Below, one piece after another: positions 39,290 through 50,840 of a DNA stretch of 64,000 nucleotides (position 1 is its first letter; every line of letters starts with the position of its first letter). This DNA comes from Seriola aureovittata (taxonomy: Eukaryota > Chordata > Actinopteri > Carangiformes > Carangidae). The stretch spans positions 18,079,001-18,143,000 of the forward strand of contig NC_079365.1 of assembly GCF_021018895.1 (NCBI RefSeq). Direction: 5' to 3'. The notes beneath the pieces were generated by a model. The model ran no database searches, was not told the origin of the DNA, and saw only the letters and a list, made by a program, of their open reading frames with translations. The position numbers and the translations under genes were made by a program.

Positions 39290-40210
39290 GCGATCCACTT
39301 GTCACTACCTTCCTGTCTGATTACTATAAATCAACATGTATAATAAACAAGACTCCTGTGTATGTTGTTCACTAAATGTATCATGTTCAGTTATCCGAAC
39401 TTGTCTCAGCCCCATCAAGTATTCAAGTTTACGGACGGGTGTCAAGTGTCTTAGTAAGGTGGTGGGCCACCACGTGCCTTCATTGATCCTACAAGTCTCT
39501 GAAGTCAACCGGAGGGATGGACACCACTCTTCCAAAAGATATCACTTCACGTGGTGTTTTGATGACGGTGGTGGAGAGCGCTGTCTAATACGTCTGTCCT
39601 ACATCTCCCACAGGTTTCAATTGGGTTGAAATCTGGTGACTGTGAAGGCCGCAGCATATGATTTAGATTATTTCCATAGTCATCAAACCATTCAGTAAAC
39701 GCTTGCCTATGGATGGCGGGATTGTCACCCTGAGACCACTTCAATCAGGATACAAATATTTCACCATAGGATAAAGGTGATCACACAGAACAACATTGAT
39801 TTCATTGACCCCTCCCTGACCCCCCCTAGGAGACAAGTGGACCCAAATCATGCCAGCAAAATGCCTCCACAGCATAAGAAGAACTGCTCTTCTGTTTTTC
39901 ATACATATCGCACCAATGCACGAGCATCATCGTCACAAATTTCTGACCCTATTTACTGATGTCCATCCCATAGATCTAAATGAGGATGTCACTCTATTCA
40001 CTCCTGCCATCTGTGCCCCAACAATGAACCCTCTTTCAAAGTCATTCAGATCTTCTCCTTGTGTCATCTTGATACAACACCAGAATAAACTGGGACTGCT
40101 CAGCATTTTTATACCTGCCACAGAGCATGATTGGATGTTAACTGCTTAATTGTACCGTGTAGTGCACCTGTGTGGAAGCATCTGCATTTCCTGTCTCTGC
40201 TCATTTATTA
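39290..40210 (-). mobile_element. Dead Tc1/mariner-like transposon fragment
   Basis: The minus strand carries pieces of a Tc1-type transposase in shifted frames. The N-terminal piece (40121-39933) contains LNDFERGFIVGAQMAG, typical of the start of Tc1-like transposases. A middle piece (about 39900-39830) resembles the GG-LLAWFG region. The C-terminal piece (39744-39547) has FTEWFDDYGNNLNHMLRPSQ followed by SPDFNPIET, the SPD-NPIE signature next to the last catalytic acidic residue. A last piece (near 39540-39430) resembles LLEEWCSIP and the TPY-type end. Frameshifts, stops and a deletion after the N-terminal piece mean no functional enzyme. Terminal inverted repeats could not be defined, so the ends are approximate. 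Confidence 0.87.
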
Positions 40211-41464
40211 GGTTTTTTTCTTTAGTTTGTCACCTATCCGGTATTTTTGTATATCCAATCTGAATATTAAATATCTATTAGCAAAAACTATATCGGATGA
40301 ATCTATAATCAGTTTCAGTTTGCAGATACAGTATGATGAAATTTGAAATGATAATCTGTCACACTTTCAAGTGAATATGCCTTTTGACTAAGAAATGAGG
40401 GGGATTGTTTTCATTGTGTGGAGAGTAACTAGCTTGCTACCAGGTTTCATATGTTAATGCAAACAACATCGGACTAACAATGTAAATGTTTGATCAGCCT
40501 GCTGTGCCTCCTCCTCATAAAGTCTATTCTCCTCGGTCAACGAGAGATGATTCTCTGAATACCCAACAAAGGACGTGGATGATGCTCAGAATTCACAACT
40601 GCTGTGACTGGTGATAAAGTGTAGGATACTCAATATGGGCCAACATATCAAAACCGCCAATAGAATAATAAAGGGACAGTTATGAAAAAAAGGACAAAAG
40701 GTGTAATGACTTACTCTATGCTCAATCCTTCTTTTTCATTTTAAAATCTCCTGATGCTGATTTGTTCCCTCCCCGTCCTGTCTAAGAAAATAATCCCAGA
40801 GCTTTCTTTTCATCTCGGTCAGATGGGGATATGGACTGTCTGTATTTTCTGAGGTGCTGATACACTAAAGTGACTGTTTTCATGTAATTTTATATTTCAT
40901 TTCTGAGGTATCATCTTAAGTTCAAAGCATGATCCAAGAACCAATTGCACATAGTCATACCATACTGCATATTCTATAGCCATAGTGTATGTTTATAACA
41001 TACAAATGAGAAAATAAATGTTAAGATCATCACTGAAATACTGTTGGTCCTGGATGTGTTCAAGCTACCTTGCACAGTATATAAGAACAGGCACTGTAGC
41101 AACTTCCATGCTGTCTATATCATGTTTAGTTAACACACATACAGAGACTGCACACGGCATGTTGTAAGTCCTGTCATCACACAGTCAGGCTGCATGTTGT
41201 TGTAACTTACCAGAAACACAACCCAGCTGAGTCAGAGCTGTATTGGTGACTAGCTTTCTAGCTAACAAGATAAATATGTAAATACGACATTTTTGGAGCT
41301 GTTGGAAAGCTGATTTGTCACTTTCCACACAACAAAACATTTTAAATTTGTGCAGTAATTGAGCTCAATAAAGACAAAATGAAAACAAATTATTGAAATA
41401 CACAACTGCATTGCAGTAGTGACTAATATATTCTACCAGTCTCCAATAATAACAAAAAAAAGAG

Positions 41465-41570
41465 GCATCTAGTTAGGCATTGGGTCTAAGATGCATACCA
41501 TGTAACCAGAATGCCCCTGGTTCGAATCCATCTAGGACCTTTTTGTTACATATCATCCCTGCCTCTACAC
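41465..41570 (+). mobile_element. tRNA-derived SINE, copy 2
   Basis: Contains gggtctaagatgcataccatg (A-box side) followed by a well-preserved B-box ggttcgaatcc at 41519-41529, then aggacctttttgttacatatcatccctgcctct. This is the head and body of the fish SINE family with a gacctttgttgcatgtcat motif. It is less decayed at the B-box than copy 1 but lacks the usual full tail. It is not a functional tRNA: no acceptor stem pairing and no discernible anticodon arm. Confidence 0.78.
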
Positions 41571-42246
41571 ACAATGTTGGCTGGTGAACATTAAAATTGG
41601 TGTGGAAGGACAGAAGAGATAAATTCATTCAATAATGAGAAACTTAAATGAGAAACATAAATCAATTAATGTACAGAGGTTTTGAATGTGCTGTTAAGAG
41701 TATTCATATATTCACTTTTCTGAAACCGGCCTGAAACATGTGCAGCGTTTGATTGGAAACATACTGTAACTGCTGCTACTAATTGGTTAAACACATATCA
41801 GACACACCATGTGCTGGACATGAGAAGATTAAATTGAAAATGATGTTCTCAACTGATTATGGATAAAACAAAAAAGGGTCAGATTGTTCCTTTTAATGGG
41901 AACTAGCAGAGCTTTTCTGTTAACTCAGATCATTTCTTTATTTTACAGAATACATCAACATACATTATTACACTGACAGAATAAAGAGATCTTTCATATG
42001 TTGTGAAGAAACTACATTCGGATGGAAAATTGTAGATATTCAATACCAACTGCAATGGCTGTGATAAGTCCTGTCATACGAAACAAGTGCTAAGGAAAAA
42101 TGAATGAGATGACAAGAGGTAGAGCCCACGGCATACGAGAACGTTACCAAATCTAATCAGCCTAACAAGGGTGAAAACACACACATTCAATACGTCTTAA
42201 ACTTGAATTATCAGTTTCAAACACATGCACAGGTTTATTCACAAGA

Positions 42247-42248
<2 letters not shown>

Positions 42249-42305
<57 letters not shown>
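42249..42305. repeat. (CA)n microsatellite, ~57 bp
   Basis: Uninterrupted CA array on +. Confidence 0.97.
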
Positions 42306-42307
<2 letters not shown>

Positions 42308-44416
42308 CACCCATCCAGCACACAGATGCACAAAGGCTATCGACATGCATCTATTTTTAAAGAACACAGGCGCTCAGTGCTGTTGAAGGGCACAGAATGA
42401 AAATACCTCATTTAAATCGTTCAAGAAAGAACAAACTCATTTTCAAGAAAGCCTCAAACACACAGCAGCCAGCCAGTATATTCAGTGCCATTATAGACTA
42501 ACATTGGTCAAAGATTACACTGTGTAGCCCATTCTGTCTGTGTGTATGAAGTCAATTTACTAGATGGCATTTTCAGTTTCTCATTACTTGAGCGGCAGAC
42601 ACTGTACGACTTTAACCTCACCTACATCGAGCTAAACAAATCTGCTGTTAGGGAAACAACACACCGCAATAAAGACAGCTAGGTAAATTCAAAAGCAGTG
42701 TGGAAAATGCTAATTACTGAAAAACCTTTTGCAGAAGAGAAAGATAAAAGGAGGGAAAGTGGACAGTTCTAAGAAGATGGGGAACGCAAACTATGAGGGA
42801 GAGAACGAGAAGGAGAGAGCTAGGCAGCACTGAAGCAGTATAACCTTGACAGAGAGCATCTTCTGACAAGCATCTGCCTCCTGTAATAATTTAGAAATAA
42901 TCTCCATCCACAAAGGCCCAGCAGTCTGGCAGAGTAAATGCTCTGTGCCTGATCGATCACTCCGATTCAACCAGCTGCCGGTCTCTGTGTGCGCAGGCCC
43001 AACATCGATCTCAGGCCTTCTTTTCCTCTCTCTGCCATACAGAGGAGGATGATAAAGTGAGGAAGAAGATGAAAAGGTGAGAGAGAATGGAGATGGGGGT
43101 AGTGATGTCAAACTGAGAAAAACAAAAAGGGAAACAGACAATGGATTCAAAGGCTGATTTCAGGAATAATAGTGCACAGTCAAAGAAAACAGACTGAAAG
43201 CGACTGAAAACTGTAAACAAACGTTTTATAAAAATACATGTGGATGGATGCATCTCCACAAACTACACGACAATCCCAAATCCAGACAACTAAGCTGTTC
43301 TCCCGTGATGCTTTGCCTTGCGACAAAATACCATCCACAGCAGACGGTCCTTTTGTTGAGAGCTTATGGAGGTACAGTAGGTGGCCACCCAGTTTCAGAC
43401 AAGTGGAATACACACAAGCACACACAGTCACATCCCCTCACCACATCCAATTACTACTCAGCATTGTGACAGCATTAACTGCCACTGTGCATTTGGCCCC
43501 TGGCAATTAATTGACTTTTAAATAGTCTGCCATTAGCACCAATTTAAATGAATAGATGTACTCCTCCGCCTTCACTTAGCATACTTTGCCGTGGCTGCCT
43601 TTAAGAAGCAGCACCACAGTGTCATCTGAAATGGTAGTGCTGCGAGCCAGGTTTCAAAACAGAGTGAGGACAAAATGAACCGTGCCTCTAAAACATGTCA
43701 TTATCAAGCAGCGTATTATCTGTATTAGATTAGACCTTTACAGTGAAACACCTGTGTACGCTGTGCATGAGGTATAACCTAAACTTTCCCAGTTTAGCAG
43801 TGATAGCAAGGACTTAATTTGTGAGAGAGATTTAGTTAAGTGTAGATATAAGGCATAATTTCCACTTTACCCACCCCACACCCTCCCATCACCGCCACTA
43901 TGAACTTTACCTTACCTCTAAACAAAGACGCCTTACTGTCTTCAGTTGAGAGAACAGAGGGAGGTAATAAAAACACACTTTCTAGGTTGCTTTCAGGTAT
44001 TCTTGTGCTCACAGCAGTTAAACTTCACAAGTAGCAGTGAGTACTTTGTGGACTTTATTTGCCCCGTGTTTCGCCTCTCAGGCTACAAAGAGGCTTTTTG
44101 CTCTACCCCCTCATTGGTGAGATGAGAGGAGAATTTCAGGAAAGAATCAAGACTGGAAAAACATTCTTTGAGTCCACGGCACTATTTTGAGTAAAAAAAA
44201 TGAATCTATATCTAAAGTTCAGTGAATATTCTCCTAAAAAGATGATAGCATTGAATGTCATTCAAAGATGAGGCGGTGTAGGAAAGTGATGAGGTATTCA
44301 TCAAAACCAAATGTGCTTTTAATTGGCACTAGTATAATACCGCAATAAACACTGCATTTTGTATTTCTTTTAGAATACCATTAACATTTACTAATAATGC
44401 TGTTTTTAGTTTGTTG

Positions 44417-44417
<1 letters not shown>

Positions 44418-44467
<50 letters not shown>
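44418..44467. repeat. (CA)n microsatellite, ~50 bp
   Basis: Uninterrupted CA array on +. Confidence 0.97.
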
Positions 44468-44470
<3 letters not shown>

Positions 44471-44694
44471 TGAAATCAAACCTCATACCCCTTGAGTGTA
44501 TGAGTATAATGTATGGTTCACTGTATTATAAACCATACAGTATGGGATGGGGGGAGGGGGGGGTCAAATGGTAGAGGCTTATTGTGATAAGCTGAACCTG
44601 AGCTTGTAATCAATGATAGGGATTAATGTGTATCAAAGAGAAGAAAAAGAGCCAGGTTGCTTTTATCTAAGGTCGCTAAGATTACAAGAGCAAA

Positions 44695-44695
<1 letters not shown>

Positions 44696-44741
<46 letters not shown>

Positions 44742-44745
44742 CACA
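44696..44745. repeat. (CA)n microsatellite, ~50 bp
   Basis: CA array on + with one CG interruption, about 230 bases after the previous array. Confidence 0.97.
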
Positions 44746-44893
44746 AAAAAGAGAGAGACACATGAGGAACGGGAGAGAGACAGTGAAACAGCCAAGGCAG
44801 TAGAGGGGGGGGGTCGTGAAATAATTATTATCATAGAGGTGGTTTTCCAAGGTCAATATTTGAGATTCTCTTCGACTGTCTCTCTGAAGCATA

Positions 44894-44926
44894 ACCCCCC
44901 CAACCCCCCCACCCCCCCACCCCCTC
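44894..44926 (-). repeat. C-rich block; quadruplex motif on the sense strand
   Basis: Four C-runs of five or more separated by one or two A on +, giving G-runs in the cacna2d2 sense strand. Confidence 0.75.
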
Positions 44927-45367
44927 GTCAGCACCTCACCGCTCCACCGCTGCCTACAGGCAAGGTCCTATCTTCCCTTTCCCTCTTTTCCCATTCCTAC
45001 GCCTTTCTCCTGTCACTCATCCAGCAGGTGAAGACAGTGTCCCATCCCCTTGGTCACCCGAATGAGCCTAAGCTATAGCCGACAGCTGCTGTATAGTTAT
45101 TCAAACAAAGAATGAATTAAAAGGGCAATAAACATACAAACAGGCCTTCTCTCTGTGTAGTTTGGGGAGCCACCTGTCAGTCAGTGAAGAAACAAGGTAA
45201 CTGGGCATCAAACCACATCTCCCATCCCCTACTTCATTGGCCTGTAAGGAAAAACACCTGCCAATCATGGAAAGTGTTAGGTCATTATGTTATGACAGAC
45301 TATAACAGGCTGACAGAGTTATGACAGGCTGTCAGAGCTCAAGACAGTGGGGTAGAAATCACGCATG

Positions 45368-45406
45368 AGGAAGAGGAGGAGGAGGAGGAGGAGGAGGGGG
45401 AGGAGG
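45368..45406. repeat. (GAG)n tract
   Basis: About ten GAG/GGA triplets then G-rich sequence. Confidence 0.9.
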
Positions 45407-45599
45407 GGCAATGCGCTGCAAAAAAGAAGCAGGTGAGCCAGGAGTTTGACAGTGTGACCTCAAATCTCCTCCTGAGGACTGGAGAATACACCAGAGACTA
45501 ATTCAACTGTAGTAGTGGAGTCTTTAAATTGTCCAGACACGATGAACACATGAGGTTCCATCAGGTTCTTAAGATTTTGTGGATTTGTCAGAAAACTCC

Positions 45600-45975
45600 T
45601 TAAAGTCACAGAGAAACATTAGTTTTTGGTCGAGCTAAAGCATCTTCGATTTCACCATTTCTTTACTGGGCAAGATTAGTCGATAAAATGCTGTATTGAA
45701 ATGATGAGCTGGTTAAGCCAATCAACAATTTTGATAATTGATTGATTGAAAAATACCAAACATTTTCTGGTTCCAGCTTCTCGTGCAAGGATTTTCTCTC
45801 TTTCATATCACTTGCGACAAAATCTCTTCAGGTTTTGGACCCTTGGTCAGACAAGACAAGGCATTTGAAAATGTCAAGTCCTCAGGGACAATTTATTGAC
45901 TAAATGATTGATTAATTAGCAAAATAATCAACAGATTCATTTAGAATGAAAATAATCATTAGTTTCAGTCTCACC
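45600..45975. repeat. Fish interspersed repeat of the 'ataatc-gttag' type
   Basis: Contains accaaacattttctggttccagcttct, gttttggacc-ttggtcagacaa, ggcatttgaaaatgtca, attgattaattag-aaaataatc and aatgaaaataatcattagtt. I recognise this order of blocks from a very common teleost non-coding repeat. It is diverged and non-coding, and the formal family name is not known to me. Confidence 0.72.
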
Positions 45976-46016
45976 CCCAAAAGTACATTAAAAATCTGAT
46001 GAACATCACGTCACTG

Positions 46017-46018
<2 letters not shown>

Positions 46019-46078
<60 letters not shown>
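46019..46078. repeat. (CA)n microsatellite, ~60 bp
   Basis: Uninterrupted CA array on +. Confidence 0.97.
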
Positions 46079-46080
<2 letters not shown>

Positions 46081-46748
46081 ATGCGTAAAAAAAGTGCCAG
46101 CAGGGAGGCTCTGGGCATTTGCCTCAACAAATGTGCACTAACACCAATAAAAGAAACATTTTCTTTTATTTCTTTCTTTTTCTTTTTTTTTTTTTGCCAC
46201 AATTGCAGCCTGATGCCACAACCGATATGAGACAATGCAACAAGCTGAGACAGACTCTGAACGGCTTCCACTTAAGAAACAAACACAACAGAAGAGAAGT
46301 GACAGCGCAGTGCAAATGAATGCAAACTTGGAAGAAATGGAACGGAGAGAATAATTCAATCTGCAGCCACCTCCTCCAGTCAGCCAAGGAGAACTGAGCT
46401 GAGGGGAGGGCGAGAGGAGGGAGGAGAGGGCTGAGGCGTGTGATGCCTTTCTCCCTGGGCAGGGCTTGGGTGGCAGGCGCCCAGATAAGCTGGGGCCGAG
46501 CAAAGATTAACTGCTTGCTCTGATGGAAGTGCAAAATAAAGGCATGCCGACCCCTGATTCCCTTGGCCTCTCTGCGTGAGTGTCCTAACTCTGTGGGGAC
46601 AAGTGGTAGGGATTGTGTACATTAACCATGATGAGAATTCAGAGTCAACACCAGCCCAGGCAGAAAGAAAGTAATGTCATTCCTCCTGTGAGCAATAGGA
46701 GCTGGATGACATCTCATATCTTTTCAAACTCAAACATCATCCTCATCC

Positions 46749-46769
46749 TTTTTTTTTTTTTTTTTTTTT
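46749..46769. repeat. Poly-T, T21
   Basis: Homopolymer of 21 T on + (A21 in the pre-mRNA). Confidence 0.93.
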
Positions 46770-49479
46770 GTCTTTCGCATAAAGTCAAACTTTTTATTTC
46801 CTGCAGTCTTACTACTGCAAAATTATACAATAGCACTAGTGAAGGCACCTGCAGAGCTGGCAAACGGCTTCTCTGAATATCACTTCTAATTGTTAAAGCT
46901 CATCCAGCTGCTGAAGCACGGGCGGTACAATAAGACACGGCTATTCATGGCGAGACTGAGCCGTTCTTGAAGAACTGTGGTGGTCCAGTGAAGTTGATCT
47001 CTTGGATCATTCTCGTGTGGCTGAGCTCAAGTACTAAAGCTCTGTTAGCTCTGCAAAGAATAGATCTTTCCTATTACTGCAGGCATTTTTTTTCTCCTCA
47101 CTGGCACAGTTTTCCAGAAAAGTCAGGTGATCTGATGCAAACCAAAATTATTTACTCAAGTAAACTTTTAGCATTTTCCTTTTGTCGGATTGTCCTGTGT
47201 GTCGAATTTGTCAGTCGTACACAGTGCATCACAACGTTTCACTCCCAATCATTTAAGAAAAGGCCCATAACGCAGTAATCACAAGACCATTCATTCCTCT
47301 ACATGACTGAAGGTGTGATTTGTGAAATCATCAAACAAATGGCTCTCATCTCAAACGATGTCATCTCCAGTTAAAACTGTCAGTGTGTTTACATGCAGGT
47401 TACCACTGTTTATTTTTGTTGTGTTCTTCTTAAACAAGAAAACCCTCTAATTAGGTTCAGAGAATCCCGATTAGCACGTCTAGATTTCTGCTGATGAAGC
47501 CTGATTATTTAGCTGCATCTATATGCATGTGTAACTCAGAGTTTAGGTGAGTGTATGTTGATGACAGAGACCTCAGGCAGGGAACATATCACTGAGAGAG
47601 CAGTGCAGCTAGATGAAAGGAAATATTATTACATGAGGCAGTGCACCTTGGCATCCAAAATGATTATATCTGAAGACTGACTAAAATTCAAGCGCACATC
47701 AACTGTAAGAAAAACTGGTCCCTTCTCTCACTGCAGAGTTTGACATCTCACTGTGGCTGATATTAATTATAATGGATACACTTAAAATATATAAACACTG
47801 GTTGAAACATATGGTAGAAAATAAAGAGATTCCTGACTTAACAGCTGCATATAAACCAAGATTTCATAGTTACAGGTTGGAGTACGTGTCTTGCCCTAAC
47901 CTGAATGTCTCTCAGTAACCTGGTTTCTTGTGTGCATGTTAAATATATATGTTCATGTATACATGAAGTTCCTGCATTCAGGGTGAAGGCTACTCTGTTG
48001 GGAGGTTTATAATGTTAAAAGCCTCGAACCTCATTTCAATAAGAGTGATTTGTCTGTCTGCATACTCTGCAGCAGAGATTTCTGTGCATAAAACATAAAA
48101 TACTGTTTAGGATGCTTTTATAAGATTTACATAAATTTGGTGCCAATGCAAGCGCACGTGCATGTGTGTATCTGGTTATGTAAGAGCGCCATACTGTGAA
48201 AACAGCCCCTGTTCTTCTGATCAATGGTCTGTCAGGAAGTAACAGCTGCTTTTCAGGACACAAGCCCATTATTTGCCTTGTCCATTCCACAAGGAATAAA
48301 AGAAGGGACTCGCTCAAGCAGAACCCGACTCTCCATCACACTGGAATTAAAGCATGGCTTCCCGGGGTCAGAGGCAGGCTATGGATATCAAACCAGCCTT
48401 CAGAGATAGGGATTATTTACCTCACCATTACTTGGCCCGCAAGCTACTTCCAGCCTCCAACTCATGATCAGGTCTTATTGACAAACAGCATAAATATTTC
48501 TATTACTGAACCCAAATAAACTTTAAAAATCTTAAATTCAATGAGCAATTTTACAGATACATAAATTTTCATGCAATACAGCAATTTCATGCTGAATCAA
48601 TTAAAAAAAAAGGAAAATGAAAGACTAATTTCTCCGTCTTTGTGGTCTGTGTCCACAAAAGTTTGAACAGCGACTTCCTCCCATGGGAACCATTTTGCTA
48701 TATGGCCTCTGAGCTGATGATGCTGATAAGAGGGAGCCGGCGGATAATCGCTGGGATGAAAAGAAGGTAGTGGAGGTGGAGAGATCTGATAGGGTGGAGG
48801 GCTGGGAGATTGGAGATGGGGTGGATTTTGACCTGTTTGGAACAGCAACCATAAAGACACAATAAATAATAATAATGAAAAAAAATAATAGATTGCCATT
48901 CTACAAAAGGTCCCACTAGGAAATGTAAATGACCACACTGTGCCATTTTGTCTTTGAAAATACAATTTTCTATTCGAACAAGGGACTATTTTACACAGTG
49001 CTTATTTCATTTTTTTTTTCACCCCAGAGAACTATAACATTTATTTTCTATTTGATTGCTGAGGCGTTTTTCAAAAGCCTCTTTCATAAAAGTGATCTTT
49101 CAGTTGTGCCCTCTAGGAAAGAAAACAACGAACAGACAAGAGTGCTGCCTTGCAATTGAAAAAAAAAAAAAAACGTCTGCATTTTAGCACAACGATTCCT
49201 GATTCAAGTGTCTCTGTCTCTCCTTTTCTCTCCTCTCTCTGCAGATACAAAATCGCACATGGGAGACTAGAAATATATGTTTTATGCAGCTTGGAGAGAC
49301 GGCTGCATAAAAGCACAAAGCAGTCATTTCTATTCATTTGTCTCTCGCTGACGGGGAAATGAAGGAGTGAAGCAGATGCTATTGCTACGTGAACAAGTTG
49401 CTTAAACACAGAAAGCATTTTTTTTCCCATTCAAGAAGAAGTTGGGTAATTAGATGCTGAATCAAACCCACCATCCACG

Positions 49480-49494
49480 CCCCCCCCCCCCCCC
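49480..49494. repeat. Poly-C, C15
   Basis: Fifteen C on + (G15 on the sense strand). Confidence 0.93.
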
Positions 49495-50140
49495 AACCCC
49501 CACTTCCTGCCTGCAACCCATATTGTCACTCAAATGAATGATTTTGTGTGAGGTGGGAACACAGCAAAAAAATAAAAAATACAAATCTTCTGCAGTACAC
49601 TGACATTTGTTTAGGAGGGGAAAAAAGGGAAAGCAGAACATTCAAATGGAGCTGAAAATGGTACACTCAGAGCTAAAATAAATGTGTGCATTGAAGATGT
49701 GAAGAAAAGTGCTGGAGGCAGCGTACTGGCATGAAGCAGATCAGGTTCTGACATTTTGTCTAATGTGAAATGCTGCCAAGAAGCAGTGGGTGGGATGTTG
49801 TGACCTTTATCAGTGGGAGAGATAGAATGACCCAATACTATAGATAGAATAATCTGGAGCTACAACAATCTGCTTTTACAACACAATGCTGCGACCTATC
49901 TCTGTGTGTGAGTGTGACCTCCCATTCTGTGTGTCAGGCTGTGTGTGTGCGTGTGCAAGAGGGCTGCTGACCTTCTGACGCATCTTTGGTCGGCAGCAGC
50001 ACAGTGACGCTATCGCAGGTGCGTACGGGTGACTTCTCCTTTGAAGGTTAAACAGGCGATGCTTCAGCAAATTCTCTCAAGGCTTAGAGGAAGTTAGCCG
50101 GCCTTACATTGAGTGAGTTAAGTGTGTCCATTCATATGTA

Positions 50141-50141
<1 letters not shown>

Positions 50142-50171
<30 letters not shown>
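50142..50171. repeat. (TG)n microsatellite
   Basis: About 15 TG units. Confidence 0.95.
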
Positions 50172-50316
50172 TGGTGTGTGAGCGCGTGAAGCGTAATAGC
50201 TTTGCTGCAGGTTGTAACAGATGGTTGCTAATGGAAGTTCATAGATCTGAATGACAGGGGCCAGGGGATTTGGGAGGAGATTATGGGAGGGGATATGTGA
50301 TTCGTGCATGTGCATG

Positions 50317-50387
50317 CGTGTGTGTGTGTGTGTGTGAGTGTGTGTGAGTGTGTGTGAGTGTGTGAGTGCACGTGTTGGAGTGTGTGT

Positions 50388-50442
<55 letters not shown>

Positions 50443-50447
50443 TGTGT
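50317..50447. repeat. (GT)n microsatellite with GAGT interruptions, ~131 bp
   Basis: GT array broken at intervals by GA (gtgtgagtg units) in the first half and pure in the second. The longest dinucleotide array in the window. Confidence 0.96.
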
Positions 50448-50549
50448 CTGTGTCCTACCTCCATGTACATATGCACAATCAGTGTGTCTATCTCTGAGAA
50501 AGTGGACCAACTAGTGCTTCTAGTCCTTGGGTAATGGAAGATAAATTAA

Positions 50550-50840
50550 GTTTTTAGCCATGCTAGTGGTTTGGCTTTAGGGATGGTGATTGTCTTTCAG
50601 CTGGTCCACCAATTTGGTCCACACTGAAATAACTCAACAACTATTGGCACCATATATTCATGGTGCCTAAAGAACAAACCCAAATGACTTTGGTGATCCC
50701 TGACTTTTTGCTCTAGCACAGCCACAACATTAGCATTTGTGTTTTGAGTGAAATATCTCCACAACTATTGGATAACTATTGATTATAACTATAGATTTGC
50801 ATAACATTAAATATGATGCATACATTCATATGATTTGTAA
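50550..50840 (+). repeat. Fish interspersed repeat fragment
   Basis: Contains tagccatgctag, ttggtccacactgaaataactc, caacaactattgg, attcatggtgcc, atgactttggtgatccctgac and tttgagtgaaatatctc. These blocks occur in this order in a repeat that I recognise as common in teleosts. Non-coding. Confidence 0.72.

Noticed and set aside
41465..41570. Functional tRNA gene
   Set aside because: Only the A/B-box-like promoter remains; no acceptor-stem pairing. It fits a SINE head.
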